A stretch of 64,000 bases of DNA from Xanthomonas sp. CFBP 8443 (GTDB taxonomy: Bacteria; Pseudomonadota; Gammaproteobacteria; Xanthomonadales; Xanthomonadaceae), in contig NZ_CP102592.1 of assembly GCF_025666195.1 (NCBI RefSeq), forward strand, positions 744,001 to 808,000, written 5' to 3'. Position 1 is the first letter of the stretch. Every line of letters begins with the position of its first letter. Below are positions 8,821 to 17,472 of this stretch, one piece after another. Under the pieces are notes generated by a model that saw only the letters and a list, made by a program, of their open reading frames with translations, did not search any database and was not told the DNA's origin. A program made the translations under genes and the position numbers.

Positions 8821-10038
8821 TCAGTTGCTGATGAACGTCGCCACGCTCTGCGGATCGACATAGAACGCAGTCTGGCCGTTGCTGACCTGATACGTGCCGC
8901 CGTAACCGACATTGACGCTGGCCGAGGTGCTGTACTTGGTGAAGCTGGGCGCGCTGCCGCTGGGCAGGGTGACCTTCAGTTCGCGGTACTGGGTGCCGGT
9001 GTTGACCGCAACCAGCACGATCTTGTTGTCGGTCCGCTTGTAGGCGGTGACGGCGACGTCGCTGTACGGCGCGGCGGTGGCGCCGATCCGCTTGGCGCCG
9101 GGGCGCACGAAGCGCGCGTACTGCGCCATCGCGTAGCCGCGCTTGCTGATCGCACCGCCCTCGGTGATCAGGCCATAGCTGCGGCGGATGTACCACCAGA
9201 TGTAGGCGCTGTAGTTGGCCGCCATGCTCTTGTGCAGCTCGCTCGCCACGCCCAGCGCGGACGGCCAGGCATTGCCGTCGGTGTTGTCGGTGTAGTGCTC
9301 GGTCATCCACAGCGGCTTGCCCTTGCTGCGCGCCAGCGGATAGTCCTTCGGCTGCACCCCGTACAGGTGCCCGCCGATGATGTCCACGTGCTGGCTGGCG
9401 CTGCTGTTGAGCAACGCATCGGTCAGGTTGGGATTGAAGTTCAGCGACTCGGCGGCGAGCACTTTCAGGTTGCCGAATCCGGCGCCCTGGGCGCTGAGGA
9501 AGTTGGTGAAGTCGCTGGCGCTCCATTCCGCAGACTCGTAGTCCGGATGCCAGTCCGGTTCGTTCTGCAAGGAAAGCGCGTACAGCGGTGCGCCCTTTCC
9601 GGACATGTAGTTGGAGAAGTCCAGCAGATGCTTGGCATAGGCGCCGTAGTACTGCGGCAGCAGCTTGCCGCCGTTGTTGAGGTTGTTGTTCGACTTCATG
9701 TACGCCGGCGGCGACCACGGCGAGGCCAGCAACAGTGCGCCATGCGAGCGCGCACGTACCGCGGCCGGAACCTGCAGGCTCCAGCCGGAACTGGAGGGGT
9801 CGATGCGCATGCGCATGATCGACAGCCCGATCTGGCCATCGCCGCTGCCGAAGGCCAGGTCGACCTGGGCCGGCGTGAGGTCGGCGATCCAGCCGGCGCC
9901 GCTCATGCCGCCGAAGCCCTGGATGGTCTGGTGCGTTTCGCTTGGGGTGACGGTGACGTTCTGCGCCAAGGCCGGTGCGGTGGACAAGATCGCTGTGGCC
10001 ATCGCCAGCACAGTGGCGAGGATCCGTGGTGTTCTCAT
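8821..10038 (-). CDS. GH30 subfamily-8 type glucuronoxylanase
   Basis: A 405-residue secreted enzyme with a signal peptide ending ALAQ (about residue 26). The (beta/alpha)8 barrel starts at IQGFGGMSGAGWI. The acid/base is E160 in LQNEPDW and the nucleophile E247 in WMTEHYT. WWYIRRSYG at 281-289 carries the arginine that recognises the methylglucuronic acid branch in GH30_8 xylanases. A C-terminal beta domain (about 300-405) completes the usual two-domain form; length equals the Dickeya/Bacillus type. It should cut glucuronoxylan outside the cell. CGGAG stands correctly before ATG 10038. The GH42 gene is divergent from it. Confidence 0.92.
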   Translation of the reverse strand: MRTPRILATVLAMATAILSTAPALAQNVTVTPSETHQTIQGFGGMSGAGWIADLTPAQVDLAFGSGDGQIGLSIMRMRIDPSSSGWSLQVPAAVRARSHGALLLASPWSPPAYMKSNNNLNNGGKLLPQYYGAYAKHLLDFSNYMSGKGAPLYALSLQNEPDWHPDYESAEWSASDFTNFLSAQGAGFGNLKVLAAESLNFNPNLTDALLNSSASQHVDIIGGHLYGVQPKDYPLARSKGKPLWMTEHYTDNTDGNAWPSALGVASELHKSMAANYSAYIWWYIRRSYGLITEGGAISKRGYAMAQYARFVRPGAKRIGATAAPYSDVAVTAYKRTDNKIVLVAVNTGTQYRELKVTLPSGSAPSFTKYSTSASVNVGYGGTYQVSNGQTAFYVDPQSVATFISN

Positions 10039-10496
10039 GGTTGTCTCCGGGGGAATGGGACAGGGGCTTGTGGCAGGGCGTGACGCTACGCCGCCGACAT
10101 GACATAGACAATCGCTGCATGCACCAAGCGCGGCAAGTGGGATGCAACGCGCAGGGAGGCAGGGATTGCATTCGCGAAGGCGTAGGACAGCAGCGAGCCT
10201 GCCCCGGGACACGCGCATAGCGAATGGCGATGCCGCGGCTACTGTGCAGGTCCGGCGCTGCGCATGCCGAACTGCGGGTGCATGCGCGAAAGCGGCCTTG
10301 CCGGTGCATTGCGGATACCAGGTGTTGTGCGGGCGCAATCCTGAGCCGCGCGGCCGCGACATCGCCTACTTTGTGCACAGTTGCGCATCCAGGTTCGGCA
10401 AGTTACGCAAGTGCGCACATGGTACGTGCGTGCACAATGATGCTGGCGGCCGCCAGGGTCTGCCGGCCGCCTTTCCCCCTCCCGACGAGTCCGCCT
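10039..10496. other. Intergenic region between divergent glycosidase genes
   Basis: These 458 bases carry the promoters for the GH30 and GH42 genes. I see alternating purine/pyrimidine stretches with GTGCGCAC and GTGCGTGCAC near 10411-10435 but no operator I can name, and no credible protein. Confidence 0.5.
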
Positions 10497-12584
10497 ATGC
10501 CATCGCTTTCCTGGTTTCCGCAGTGCACCGCAGCGCTGCTACTCGGCACGCTGTTCGCGCTGGCTGCCATGGTGCCCGATGCCCGCGCGCAGGCCACCCG
10601 CTATGCCGATGCCGCGCCGGTGCTGTTGGGCGTGGCCTGGTATCCGGAGCAGTGGCCCGAGCAGCACTGGGAGCGCGATCTGGCCTTGATGGAGGCCGCG
10701 CACGTGCGTGTGGTCCGGATCGGCGAGTTCGCCTGGAGCCGCATGGAGCCGCGCGAGGGCCAATACGATTTCGGATGGATGGACCGCGCCATCGCCGCGG
10801 CCGCGCGGCACCACATGGTGGTGGTGCTCGGCACGCCGACCGCCGCGCCGCCGGCGTGGTTGACCCAGGCCTACCCGGACACGCTGCGCATCAGCCAGGA
10901 TGGCGTGCGCGACGAACACGGCAACCGCCAGCAATTCTCCTTCGCCAGCACACGCTATCGCCGCTTCGCGCGCGCCATCGCCGGGCAGATGGCGCAGCGC
11001 TATGGCCGCAACTCGCACGTGGTCGGTTGGCAACTGGACAACGAGTACGCGCAGGCCTCGTTCGATCCGGAGGCCAAGGCGCAGTTCCATGCCTGGCTGC
11101 AGCGCAAGTACGGCAGCATCGAGGCGTTGAACCAACGCTGGGCGACCGCGTACTGGAGCCAGACCTACAACGACTTCGCGCAGATCCCGGTGCATGAGGA
11201 CGAACAGAATCCGGCCCTGTTGCTCGAGTGGAAGCGCTTCGTCAGCGACACCTGGACCGACTATTCGCGCAATCAGATCGAGGCGATCCGTCCGCATGCC
11301 GATCCGCGCCAGTTCATCACCACCAATACGATGGGGTGGTTCGCCGGCTTCGATGCCTACAAGCTGCATGAGGTGCTCGACATCGCCGCGTGGGACGACT
11401 ATGTCGCCGGGGAGCGCTACGACTGGGTGGACAATGCGGCGCGCCACGATCTCACCCGCGGCTACAAGCACCGCAACTACTGGGTGATGGAAACCCAGCC
11501 GGGCTTCGTCAACTGGCGCGCGACCAACGTGGCGCTGCGCAAGGGCCAGGTGCGGGCGATGGCCTGGCAGGCGGTGGCGCACGGTGCCGATGCGGTCGCG
11601 TACTGGCAGTGGCGCGCGGCGCCGAACGGGCAAGAGGAATACCACGGCACCCTGGTCGGCGCCGATGGCGAGCCGGTGCCGGTGTATGCGGAGATCCAGC
11701 AGGTCGGCGCGGAGTTCGCCAAGGCCGGCGCGGCGCTGGCGGGCACCACGCCGCATGCCGACGTCGCGCTGATCAACGATTTCGACAGCCGCTGGGCGCT
11801 GGGGTTCCAGAAGCATTCGTCCGATTTCGATGCGGTGGTGCAGATGAAGTCGTTCTACCGCCCGCTGCGGCAGCAGGCGCAGGTGGTCGACGTGGTCTCG
11901 GCGATGGCGCCGCTGGACGGCTACAAGCTGGTGGTGGCGCCGTCGCTCAACGTGCTCAGCGATGCGCAGGCGCAGCGCTTGAAGGCCTACGTCGAACGCG
12001 GCGGGCATCTGGTGCTGGGCCCGCGCAGCGCGATGAAGAACGCCGACAACGGCCTGCAGCCGCAGCGCCAGCCTGGTCCGCTGGGCGAGTTGCTGGGCGG
12101 GCGCGTGGAGCAGTTCTATGCGCTGGACAAACCGATTCCGGTCGCCGGTGCGGCCGGCGAGGGCAGTGCCAGGATCTGGGCCGAGCAGCTAAAGGCGCGG
12201 TCGCCGCAGACCGAGGTGCCGCTGCGCTATGGCCAGGCCAACGGCTGGCTGGACGGCGAACCGGCGGTGCTGACCCGGCGTGTCGGCAAGGGCCGCATCA
12301 GCTACGTCGGCGCCTGGCTCGACGACGCCACCCTCGACCGCCTCACCGGCGACTGGTTGCGCGCCGCGCAGGTGCGCGCGCCGCTGGCGGACGTACCCGC
12401 GGACGTGGAAGTGGGCGTGCGTAGCGACGGCCGCCGTCGCGTCGTGGTGTTGATCAACCATGGCAGCGAAGCGCAGCAGGTGCGTCTGCCGGCGCCGATG
12501 CGCTCGCTGCTGAGCACGGGCGCGGCCAGCGACGTGGTGCAGCTGGCGCCGGAGGACGTGGCGGTGCTAGACGATCGCCGATGA
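10497..12584 (+). CDS. GH42 beta-galactosidase, exported
   Basis: A 695-residue enzyme with a signal peptide (to about ARAQ, residue 32). The GH42 barrel begins with GVAWYPEQWP (about 45-54) and RIGEFAWSRMEP. The acid/base is E183 in QLDNEYA and the nucleophile E332 in VMETQPG. The trimerisation domain (about 410-620) and a C-terminal beta domain follow, the usual full-length form. Most GH42 enzymes are cytosolic, so export points to use on polymeric or periplasmic galactosides. The start is uncertain: ATG 10497 gives the signal peptide but has only a weak ribosome site; ATG 10437 is the alternative. Confidence 0.9.
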   Translation: MPSLSWFPQCTAALLLGTLFALAAMVPDARAQATRYADAAPVLLGVAWYPEQWPEQHWERDLALMEAAHVRVVRIGEFAWSRMEPREGQYDFGWMDRAIAAAARHHMVVVLGTPTAAPPAWLTQAYPDTLRISQDGVRDEHGNRQQFSFASTRYRRFARAIAGQMAQRYGRNSHVVGWQLDNEYAQASFDPEAKAQFHAWLQRKYGSIEALNQRWATAYWSQTYNDFAQIPVHEDEQNPALLLEWKRFVSDTWTDYSRNQIEAIRPHADPRQFITTNTMGWFAGFDAYKLHEVLDIAAWDDYVAGERYDWVDNAARHDLTRGYKHRNYWVMETQPGFVNWRATNVALRKGQVRAMAWQAVAHGADAVAYWQWRAAPNGQEEYHGTLVGADGEPVPVYAEIQQVGAEFAKAGAALAGTTPHADVALINDFDSRWALGFQKHSSDFDAVVQMKSFYRPLRQQAQVVDVVSAMAPLDGYKLVVAPSLNVLSDAQAQRLKAYVERGGHLVLGPRSAMKNADNGLQPQRQPGPLGELLGGRVEQFYALDKPIPVAGAAGEGSARIWAEQLKARSPQTEVPLRYGQANGWLDGEPAVLTRRVGKGRISYVGAWLDDATLDRLTGDWLRAAQVRAPLADVPADVEVGVRSDGRRRVVVLINHGSEAQQVRLPAPMRSLLSTGAASDVVQLAPEDVAVLDDRR

Positions 12585-12661
12585 GCGCGGTTGCGATGCG
12601 CGGCTGACGCCGTGCGGCCGATCCGTACGCGCAGCACGTGTGGATCGGCGCAGGAACGGCC

Positions 12662-13522
12662 ATGGCGGATGCCCCGCGCTGCGCGCGCATTGCGCGCAAC
12701 GTGTCTCGCCGCGAAACTTGGCGCAGTAACGCCGGCTTCCTGCCGGCCGGGAGGGAGCCCGTGCGCGCGATCGATGCCGAGCACTATCTGATGGACGTGA
12801 CGCTGAAGCAGGACCGCGTGGCGTCGATGCAGGCTTGGCCGTATTCGCTGCCGGCGGTGCGCAACCTCGGCGTGCTGCGCTTCCATCCGAAAGTGACCTT
12901 CATCGTCGGCGAGAACGGCAGCGGCAAGTCGACCTTGCTGGAGGCGATCGCGGTGGCCTGGGGCTTCAACGCCGAGGGCGGGACCAGGAATTTCAACTTC
13001 AGCACGCTGGCATCGCACTCCGACCTGCACCAGGCCTTGCGCCTGGGCCGCAGCGGCCGCCGCGCACGCGACGGGTTCTTCCTGCGTGCGGAGAGTTTCT
13101 ACAACGTCGCCAGCGAGATCGAGCGCCTGGATGGGGCGCCGTCGTTCGGCGCTCCCGTCATCGACAGCTACGGCGGCGTGTCGCTGCACGCGCAGTCGCA
13201 TGGCGAGTCCTTCTTCGCGCTGATGCTGCATCGCTTCGGCGGCAACGGCTTCTACGTACTCGACGAGCCGGAGGCGGCGCTGTCGCCATCGCGGCAGATG
13301 GCGATGCTGACGCGTCTGCATCAGTTGGTGCAGCAGCGCTCGCAGTTCGTCATTGCGACCCATTCGCCGATCCTGATGGCGTACCCGCATGCCGACATCC
13401 TGCAGATCGGCGAGGATGGACTGCAGCGCGTCGAGTATCGCGACACCGAGCACTACCGGCTGACGCGCGCGTTCCTGGAGCAGCCGCAGCGCATGCTGGA
13501 TACGCTGCTCGACGAGGATTGA
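12662..13522 (+). CDS. AAA-family ATPase (SMC/RecF-like, single domain)
   Basis: A 286-residue ATPase. Walker A is GENGSGKST (83-91), the ABC-type signature region is around SHGESFFALML, Walker B is FYVLDEPEAALS and the switch histidine is in VIATHSP. This is the compact AAA_21-type protein often called ATP-binding protein and sometimes wrongly ABC transporter; no transmembrane partner is beside it. The usual role is unknown; relatives act in nucleic-acid or defence functions. The start is uncertain between ATG 12662 and ATG 12638; about 50 residues precede the conserved SLPAVRNLGVLRFHPKVTF region. Confidence 0.85.
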   Translation: MADAPRCARIARNVSRRETWRSNAGFLPAGREPVRAIDAEHYLMDVTLKQDRVASMQAWPYSLPAVRNLGVLRFHPKVTFIVGENGSGKSTLLEAIAVAWGFNAEGGTRNFNFSTLASHSDLHQALRLGRSGRRARDGFFLRAESFYNVASEIERLDGAPSFGAPVIDSYGGVSLHAQSHGESFFALMLHRFGGNGFYVLDEPEAALSPSRQMAMLTRLHQLVQQRSQFVIATHSPILMAYPHADILQIGEDGLQRVEYRDTEHYRLTRAFLEQPQRMLDTLLDED

Positions 13523-13643
13523 AGTCACGGCTGGTCGCCAAGGCCAGCGCCAGCGCGAGCGCCGACTCTGTAGAATGACGTCGCCAGCGGGCGTCGCCGC
13601 CGCCATCGCGTCGCGGCGTCTTCCTTCCCCACTGGAGTTGCGC

Positions 13644-13979
13644 GTGCCTTCCCCTCCGATTTCGCCTGTCGGCCGCCTGTTCGCCGCCGCCGCCTTCTTC
13701 GAAGGCCTGACCTGGGCCGGGCTGCTGCTCGGCATGTTGCTCAAGTACGGCACCCAGACCACCGAACTGGGCGTATGGCTGTTCGGCCGCCTGCACGGGG
13801 TGGCGTTCCTGGTCTATCTGGTCGCCAGCGTGATCGCCGCGGTTCGTCTGCGTTGGCCTTGGTGGGCGTGGCTGTTGAGCCTGCTGGCGGCGTTGCCGCC
13901 GCTGGTCACGGTGCCGCTGGAAATGTGGTTCCGCCGCATCGGTCTGCTCGGCTTGTCTCGGCAGCGCGCTGGGCGATAG
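13644..13979 (+). CDS. DUF3817-family membrane protein
   Basis: A 111-residue integral membrane protein with three hydrophobic helices (about 10-30, 42-68 and 72-95). The pattern LFAAAAFFEGLTWAGLLLGM, then a GRLHGVAFLVYL helix, is characteristic of DUF3817. A GTG start at 13644 is chosen: GGAG at 13634-13637 stands six bases before it, whereas the longer frame from ATG 13575 has no ribosome site. The role is unknown. It lies 121 bases after the ATPase on the same strand. Confidence 0.82.
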   Translation: MPSPPISPVGRLFAAAAFFEGLTWAGLLLGMLLKYGTQTTELGVWLFGRLHGVAFLVYLVASVIAAVRLRWPWWAWLLSLLAALPPLVTVPLEMWFRRIGLLGLSRQRAGR

Positions 13980-14055
13980 GTGCGGCAGGCCGGGCGCACG
14001 CTGCGCGATCTTGCGCTCGGCACTCAGCTCCCTGTTCAAAGGCGCCAGACAAAAA

Positions 14056-14077
14056 AAAGCGGCCCGGAGGCCGCTTT
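14056..14077 (-). terminator. Rho-independent terminator
   Basis: AAAGCGGCC (14056-14064) pairs with GGCCGCTTT (14069-14077) around a four-base loop. On the minus strand the stem is followed by eight T (the A-run 14051-14058), so it ends the lipoprotein gene at 14101; the TTT on the other side is too short to be sure of the plus-strand gene. Confidence 0.88.
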
Positions 14078-14100
14078 CCCTGCTGCATCGGCGCTACCGC

Positions 14101-14634
14101 TCAGCCTTGGGTCACCAGCTTGATGTGGTGCTTCTTGGCGTAGGCATTCTGCGCGGCGTCCAGCGCGGTGGCGTCCTTGTCGAGGGTCTCCGATTCGGTG
14201 TTCAGCCGCTCCAGCAGCGGATGCACCTGCGCTTCGGTGTAGCCGTCGGGCAGTGCGGCAATCTCCTGCAGCGTCGCCAGCACCGTGTCGGCGCCCTTCT
14301 GGTAGGCCTTCAGCTTGGCGTCCAAGTCCTGCGCGTCTTCGGGAATGCCGAAGCCTTCGTAGGCCTTGCCGCTGCTGGCGATCTGCTTGCGCGGGTTGTT
14401 CAGCGCGTTGCGGTGGGGCTGCATCGACTTCAGCGCGCTCGCATCGGCCAGCAGTTGCTCGCCGCGCTCGCCGCCGATCCACGGCTCGGTCACCGTGCCG
14501 ATGCCATTCCAGGTCGAGACGTTGTACATCAGGTAGTCGTCCGGCGACATGTTCTTGTTGCCGGTGGTGGGGTCGCAGGCGGAGAGCACGGTCGCGCACA
14601 GGGCGAGCAGGGCGAGGGTGACGAGATTCTTCAA
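14101..14634 (-). CDS. DUF3829-like lipoprotein of unknown function
   Basis: A 177-residue predicted lipoprotein: lysine, hydrophobic core and lipobox LSAC (about residue 20), then an all-helical mature domain rich in Asp and Lys. The pattern (tract with YNVSTWNGIG, later EGFGIPEDAQDLDAKLKAYQ) resembles DUF3829-type helical lipoproteins but I cannot assign a family firmly. The start is a TTG at 14632-14634: AAGGA at 14642-14646 is seven bases upstream, and the ATGs further up give long leaders with no ribosome site. A strong terminator follows the stop. Confidence 0.78.
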   Translation of the reverse strand: MKNLVTLALLALCATVLSACDPTTGNKNMSPDDYLMYNVSTWNGIGTVTEPWIGGERGEQLLADASALKSMQPHRNALNNPRKQIASSGKAYEGFGIPEDAQDLDAKLKAYQKGADTVLATLQEIAALPDGYTEAQVHPLLERLNTESETLDKDATALDAAQNAYAKKHHIKLVTQG

Positions 14635-15042
14635 GAGGATTTCCTTGGGACGAACGAGGTACGGGCCGGGCGACCGGCACGGTAACGACGGGACAAGGAA
14701 GTCACGCATGCGGCATGCCGGGGCGAGGCCGGCGCGATCATCCTTGATGGGTGCAATGGCGGCAGTCCGGACGGTGCGCGGCCTGCCTTGGCGATGCGCG
14801 GCGATTATACCGGCAACGCGCGCGGGCAGCTCCATTGCGCACGACGGACCTGTCTGCGGCGGCTATCATGCCCCCCGCGCAGGCACGTCGAAGCCTGCGG
14901 CGCCACTGTCGTGCACCGTTCGCGGACGGGCGCGATGCGTCCTGCGTCGCGATCCTCGCCGCAGTCGCGCCAGCGCGTACAGGCGTGTCAGGCATGCGGG
15001 GATGCAAGGGACGATAGGCGATCACCGCGACGGAGCGAGACG
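14635..15042. other. Intergenic region, divergent genes
   Basis: About 408 bases between a minus-strand lipoprotein and a plus-strand membrane protein. Apart from the ribosome site at 14642-14646 (minus) and GGAG at 15032-15035 (plus) I see no repeat, operator or credible protein. Promoters for both genes must be here. Confidence 0.5.
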
Positions 15043-15378
15043 ATGGGCAAGCACACACGACGGCGACCTATTCACGCGGCACCCACCGGACCGTGGCGGC
15101 GGCTGGGCGACCGCCTGCGCCGGCCGGCCCTGTTGCTGGCCGCGGCGCTGCTGGTGACCACCGCGTTGTTGAAGCTGTTCCTGCTGGTGCAGGCCGTGTC
15201 GCGCGGCGTGCTGGTCACCAGCGGAGCGCGCGGCGGTCCGTCCCGGGTGTATCGGCTGGATGCCGACGCGGGGCAATACTGGTTCTGGATCGCCTGGGAC
15301 GGGGTATTCACCGTCGCGTTGCTGCTGCTGGCCGGCGTCTTCGTGTGGACACTGCTGCCGCCGCGCAAGCGGCGCTAG
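15043..15378 (+). CDS. Small two-helix membrane protein
   Basis: A 111-residue protein with a basic N-terminus and two clear membrane helices (about 27-50 and 82-104) separated by a periplasmic or cytosolic loop of 30 residues. No family is recognised. The start is ATG 15043, seven bases after GGAG (15032-15035). The C-terminus (PPRKRR) is basic, so both ends probably face the cytosol. Confidence 0.72.
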   Translation: MGKHTRRRPIHAAPTGPWRRLGDRLRRPALLLAAALLVTTALLKLFLLVQAVSRGVLVTSGARGGPSRVYRLDADAGQYWFWIAWDGVFTVALLLLAGVFVWTLLPPRKRR

Positions 15379-15401
15379 CGCCCGGCCAGCACGCCGCGGC
15401 G

Positions 15402-16505
15402 TCACTTGCCCATGCAGCGGCGCCAGCGCTCGGCGACGCGCTGTGCGAACCAGGCGGTGGTGAGGGTGCGGGTGATCTTCGGGCTCTCCAGGGTGATGCC
15501 GGGCAGCACCGCACGCGGCAGCGGCTTGCCCGCGCTGCGCTCGGCCAACGCGAAGACCTTGCGATAGAGTTCGGTGTCGCCGAAGTCGGCGGCGTTGCCG
15601 CGCTCCAGTGCACGGCGGATCTCCTGGTCGCGCAGCGCCAGCCGTTCGCCAAGGCTGCGCGCTGCGCGCTCGGTGGCGCCGGGCTGGTCGATGCCGGCGC
15701 CGGGAATCAACAGATCGCCGTCCAGCGCCAGACTCATGCCGCTGGTCTTGGACAGCGCGGCCTGGAACGCCGCGTTGCGGCTGGCGTACCAACCGGCGTT
15801 GAAGTCGGCGAAGCGATACAGCAGTGCGTCGTAGTCGTTCGGGTAACCGAGCAGATGCCGCGTGCCGAACCAGACCCCGCCGCGGCGGCTGAACACCTCG
15901 TGGCGCACCGTGTCCTGCACCGGATACGGATACCCGTCGGTATGCGCCTCGGCGAAGGCGATGCTGACCTGCATCGGGCCACCGGTGCGCACCGGGTTCA
16001 GATCGCCGAACAGGCGCTGGCCCAGCGGCACGCTGCCGGCGACGTCCTCGAAGATGACGCTGAGTTCCTGCTCGGTGCGCGCCGCGGCGATGCGCTCGCC
16101 ATAGCTGCGGCCATTGGGCGACTTCAGCGCCAGCGCCGCATCGAGCATGAACCCGGGCACGTGCAGCGCCGCCGCGCGCCGGCCCAGTTCCGCGCGCGAC
16201 AGTTTGCCGAGCCCAGGCACCGGCGGATTGGCCCGATAGGTGGACTCCTGCTCGATCACCGCCAGCACCGCGCAGATGTTGTCGGCGCTGGTGGCCATCT
16301 CCTGCGAGGACAGCGCGACATAGACGTCGTTGGCCCAGCCGCTGCGGTCGGGAATCGTCGCCGGAATGCGCCGTGCGATGTCGGCCTTGACCTCGGCCGG
16401 GGTGCGCTCGGGCGCGCGCGGCGCCTGCGTGGCGCAGGCGCCCAGCATCGCGGCGGCGCACAGGACGAGCAGGCGGGCGGGCGTTGAGAAGGGCGGGTGC
16501 TGCAT
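15402..16505 (-). CDS. DUF1615-family lipoprotein
   Basis: A 367-residue lipoprotein with lipobox LGAC and a Pro-rich spacer. The mature domain shows the lysozyme-like pattern IEQESTYRANPPVPGLG (E at the start of the fold) and later GGPMQVSIAFAEAH, which resembles the core of goose-type lysozymes and lytic transglycosylases; this is the DUF1615 family. A role on peptidoglycan is therefore likely but is inference. The gene is convergent with the small membrane protein 23 bases away. Confidence 0.88.
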   Translation of the reverse strand: MQHPPFSTPARLLVLCAAAMLGACATQAPRAPERTPAEVKADIARRIPATIPDRSGWANDVYVALSSQEMATSADNICAVLAVIEQESTYRANPPVPGLGKLSRAELGRRAAALHVPGFMLDAALALKSPNGRSYGERIAAARTEQELSVIFEDVAGSVPLGQRLFGDLNPVRTGGPMQVSIAFAEAHTDGYPYPVQDTVRHEVFSRRGGVWFGTRHLLGYPNDYDALLYRFADFNAGWYASRNAAFQAALSKTSGMSLALDGDLLIPGAGIDQPGATERAARSLGERLALRDQEIRRALERGNAADFGDTELYRKVFALAERSAGKPLPRAVLPGITLESPKITRTLTTAWFAQRVAERWRRCMGK

Positions 16506-16590
16506 GGATCCGGTGGCAGGCGCGACACCGTTGTCGCACGCGCCATCCTACAGGCGCGTCGGGCTGCGATGCGCCACGCGCGAGCTACGC

Positions 16591-17394
16591 CTAGCGCGGC
16601 GCTTCGTCCTCGCCGGGCGCCCGGACATGCGCCGCGAATCCGCTCCGGCCAGGGGCGACCTGCGGCCGCAGCGTCAGTTCCGGGATCGCGTAGTCGCCGC
16701 CGTTCTGCGTGCGGAACGCGATCGGCGGCGTGCTCCACAGCGTGTCCAGGCGCTGGCCGAGCGCATCGCGGGTCTGTGCGAACCGATCCGTATCCATGCG
16801 GCCGGTGCGGTGGACCACGAACGGCGGCAGCACGTCGAAGCCGGGATAGTGCAGGATGCCGTGCTGGATCGGGAACAGCAGCTCGTCGATCGGGCCGTTG
16901 ATGCCGCGCGGCGCGTAGTGCGACTCCCAACCGCCAGTGCTGACGATCAGCATCGCGCGCTTGCCGGCCAGCGTGCCTTCGCCGTAGCGGTCGCCCCAGC
17001 GCGCATCGGAATGTTCGCCGACGCCGTAGGCGAACCCATACGCATACACGCGGTCCACCCAGCCTTTCAGGATCGCCGGCAGCGAGAACCACCACAGCGG
17101 GAACTGCAGCAGCACGGCGTCCGCCCAGCGCAGCTTGTCCTGCTCGGTGGCGATGTCCGCGCTCTGGCGGCCGTCGGCGAAGGCGCGCTTGGAAGCGAGC
17201 GACGGATCGAAGCGATCGCCGTCCGCGCCGTCCAGACTATCCTGCGCGTCGAGCGTGGGCTTCCATCGCATCGCGTACAGGTCCGACACCTGAACGTGGT
17301 GCCCGGCGGCCTGCAGGCGTTGCACGGCGAAGTCCTTGAGGGCGCCGTTGAGCGACCTCGGTTCGGGGTGGGCGTAGACCAGCAACACGTTCAT
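16591..17394 (-). CDS. NAD(P)H-dependent flavin oxidoreductase (NQO1/MdaB-like)
   Basis: A 267-residue flavodoxin-fold protein. VYAHPEPRSLN binds the FMN/FAD phosphate, FPLWWFSLPAILKGWVDRV is the family's flavin-edge signature, and STGGWESHY lies in the third loop. Relatives reduce quinones or nitro compounds in two-electron steps. It is divergent from a LysR-type gene with 78 bases between them, the standard arrangement for a regulator and its oxidative-stress or drug-inducible target. Confidence 0.92.
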   Translation of the reverse strand: MNVLLVYAHPEPRSLNGALKDFAVQRLQAAGHHVQVSDLYAMRWKPTLDAQDSLDGADGDRFDPSLASKRAFADGRQSADIATEQDKLRWADAVLLQFPLWWFSLPAILKGWVDRVYAYGFAYGVGEHSDARWGDRYGEGTLAGKRAMLIVSTGGWESHYAPRGINGPIDELLFPIQHGILHYPGFDVLPPFVVHRTGRMDTDRFAQTRDALGQRLDTLWSTPPIAFRTQNGGDYAIPELTLRPQVAPGRSGFAAHVRAPGEDEAPR

Positions 17395-17472
17395 GGGCGG
17401 GCTCGGTGACGGGATGCAGGCAAGGTAGGCCGCGGCTCGCTATAGTGGAAATGAATTAAGGGAATTCCAGCT

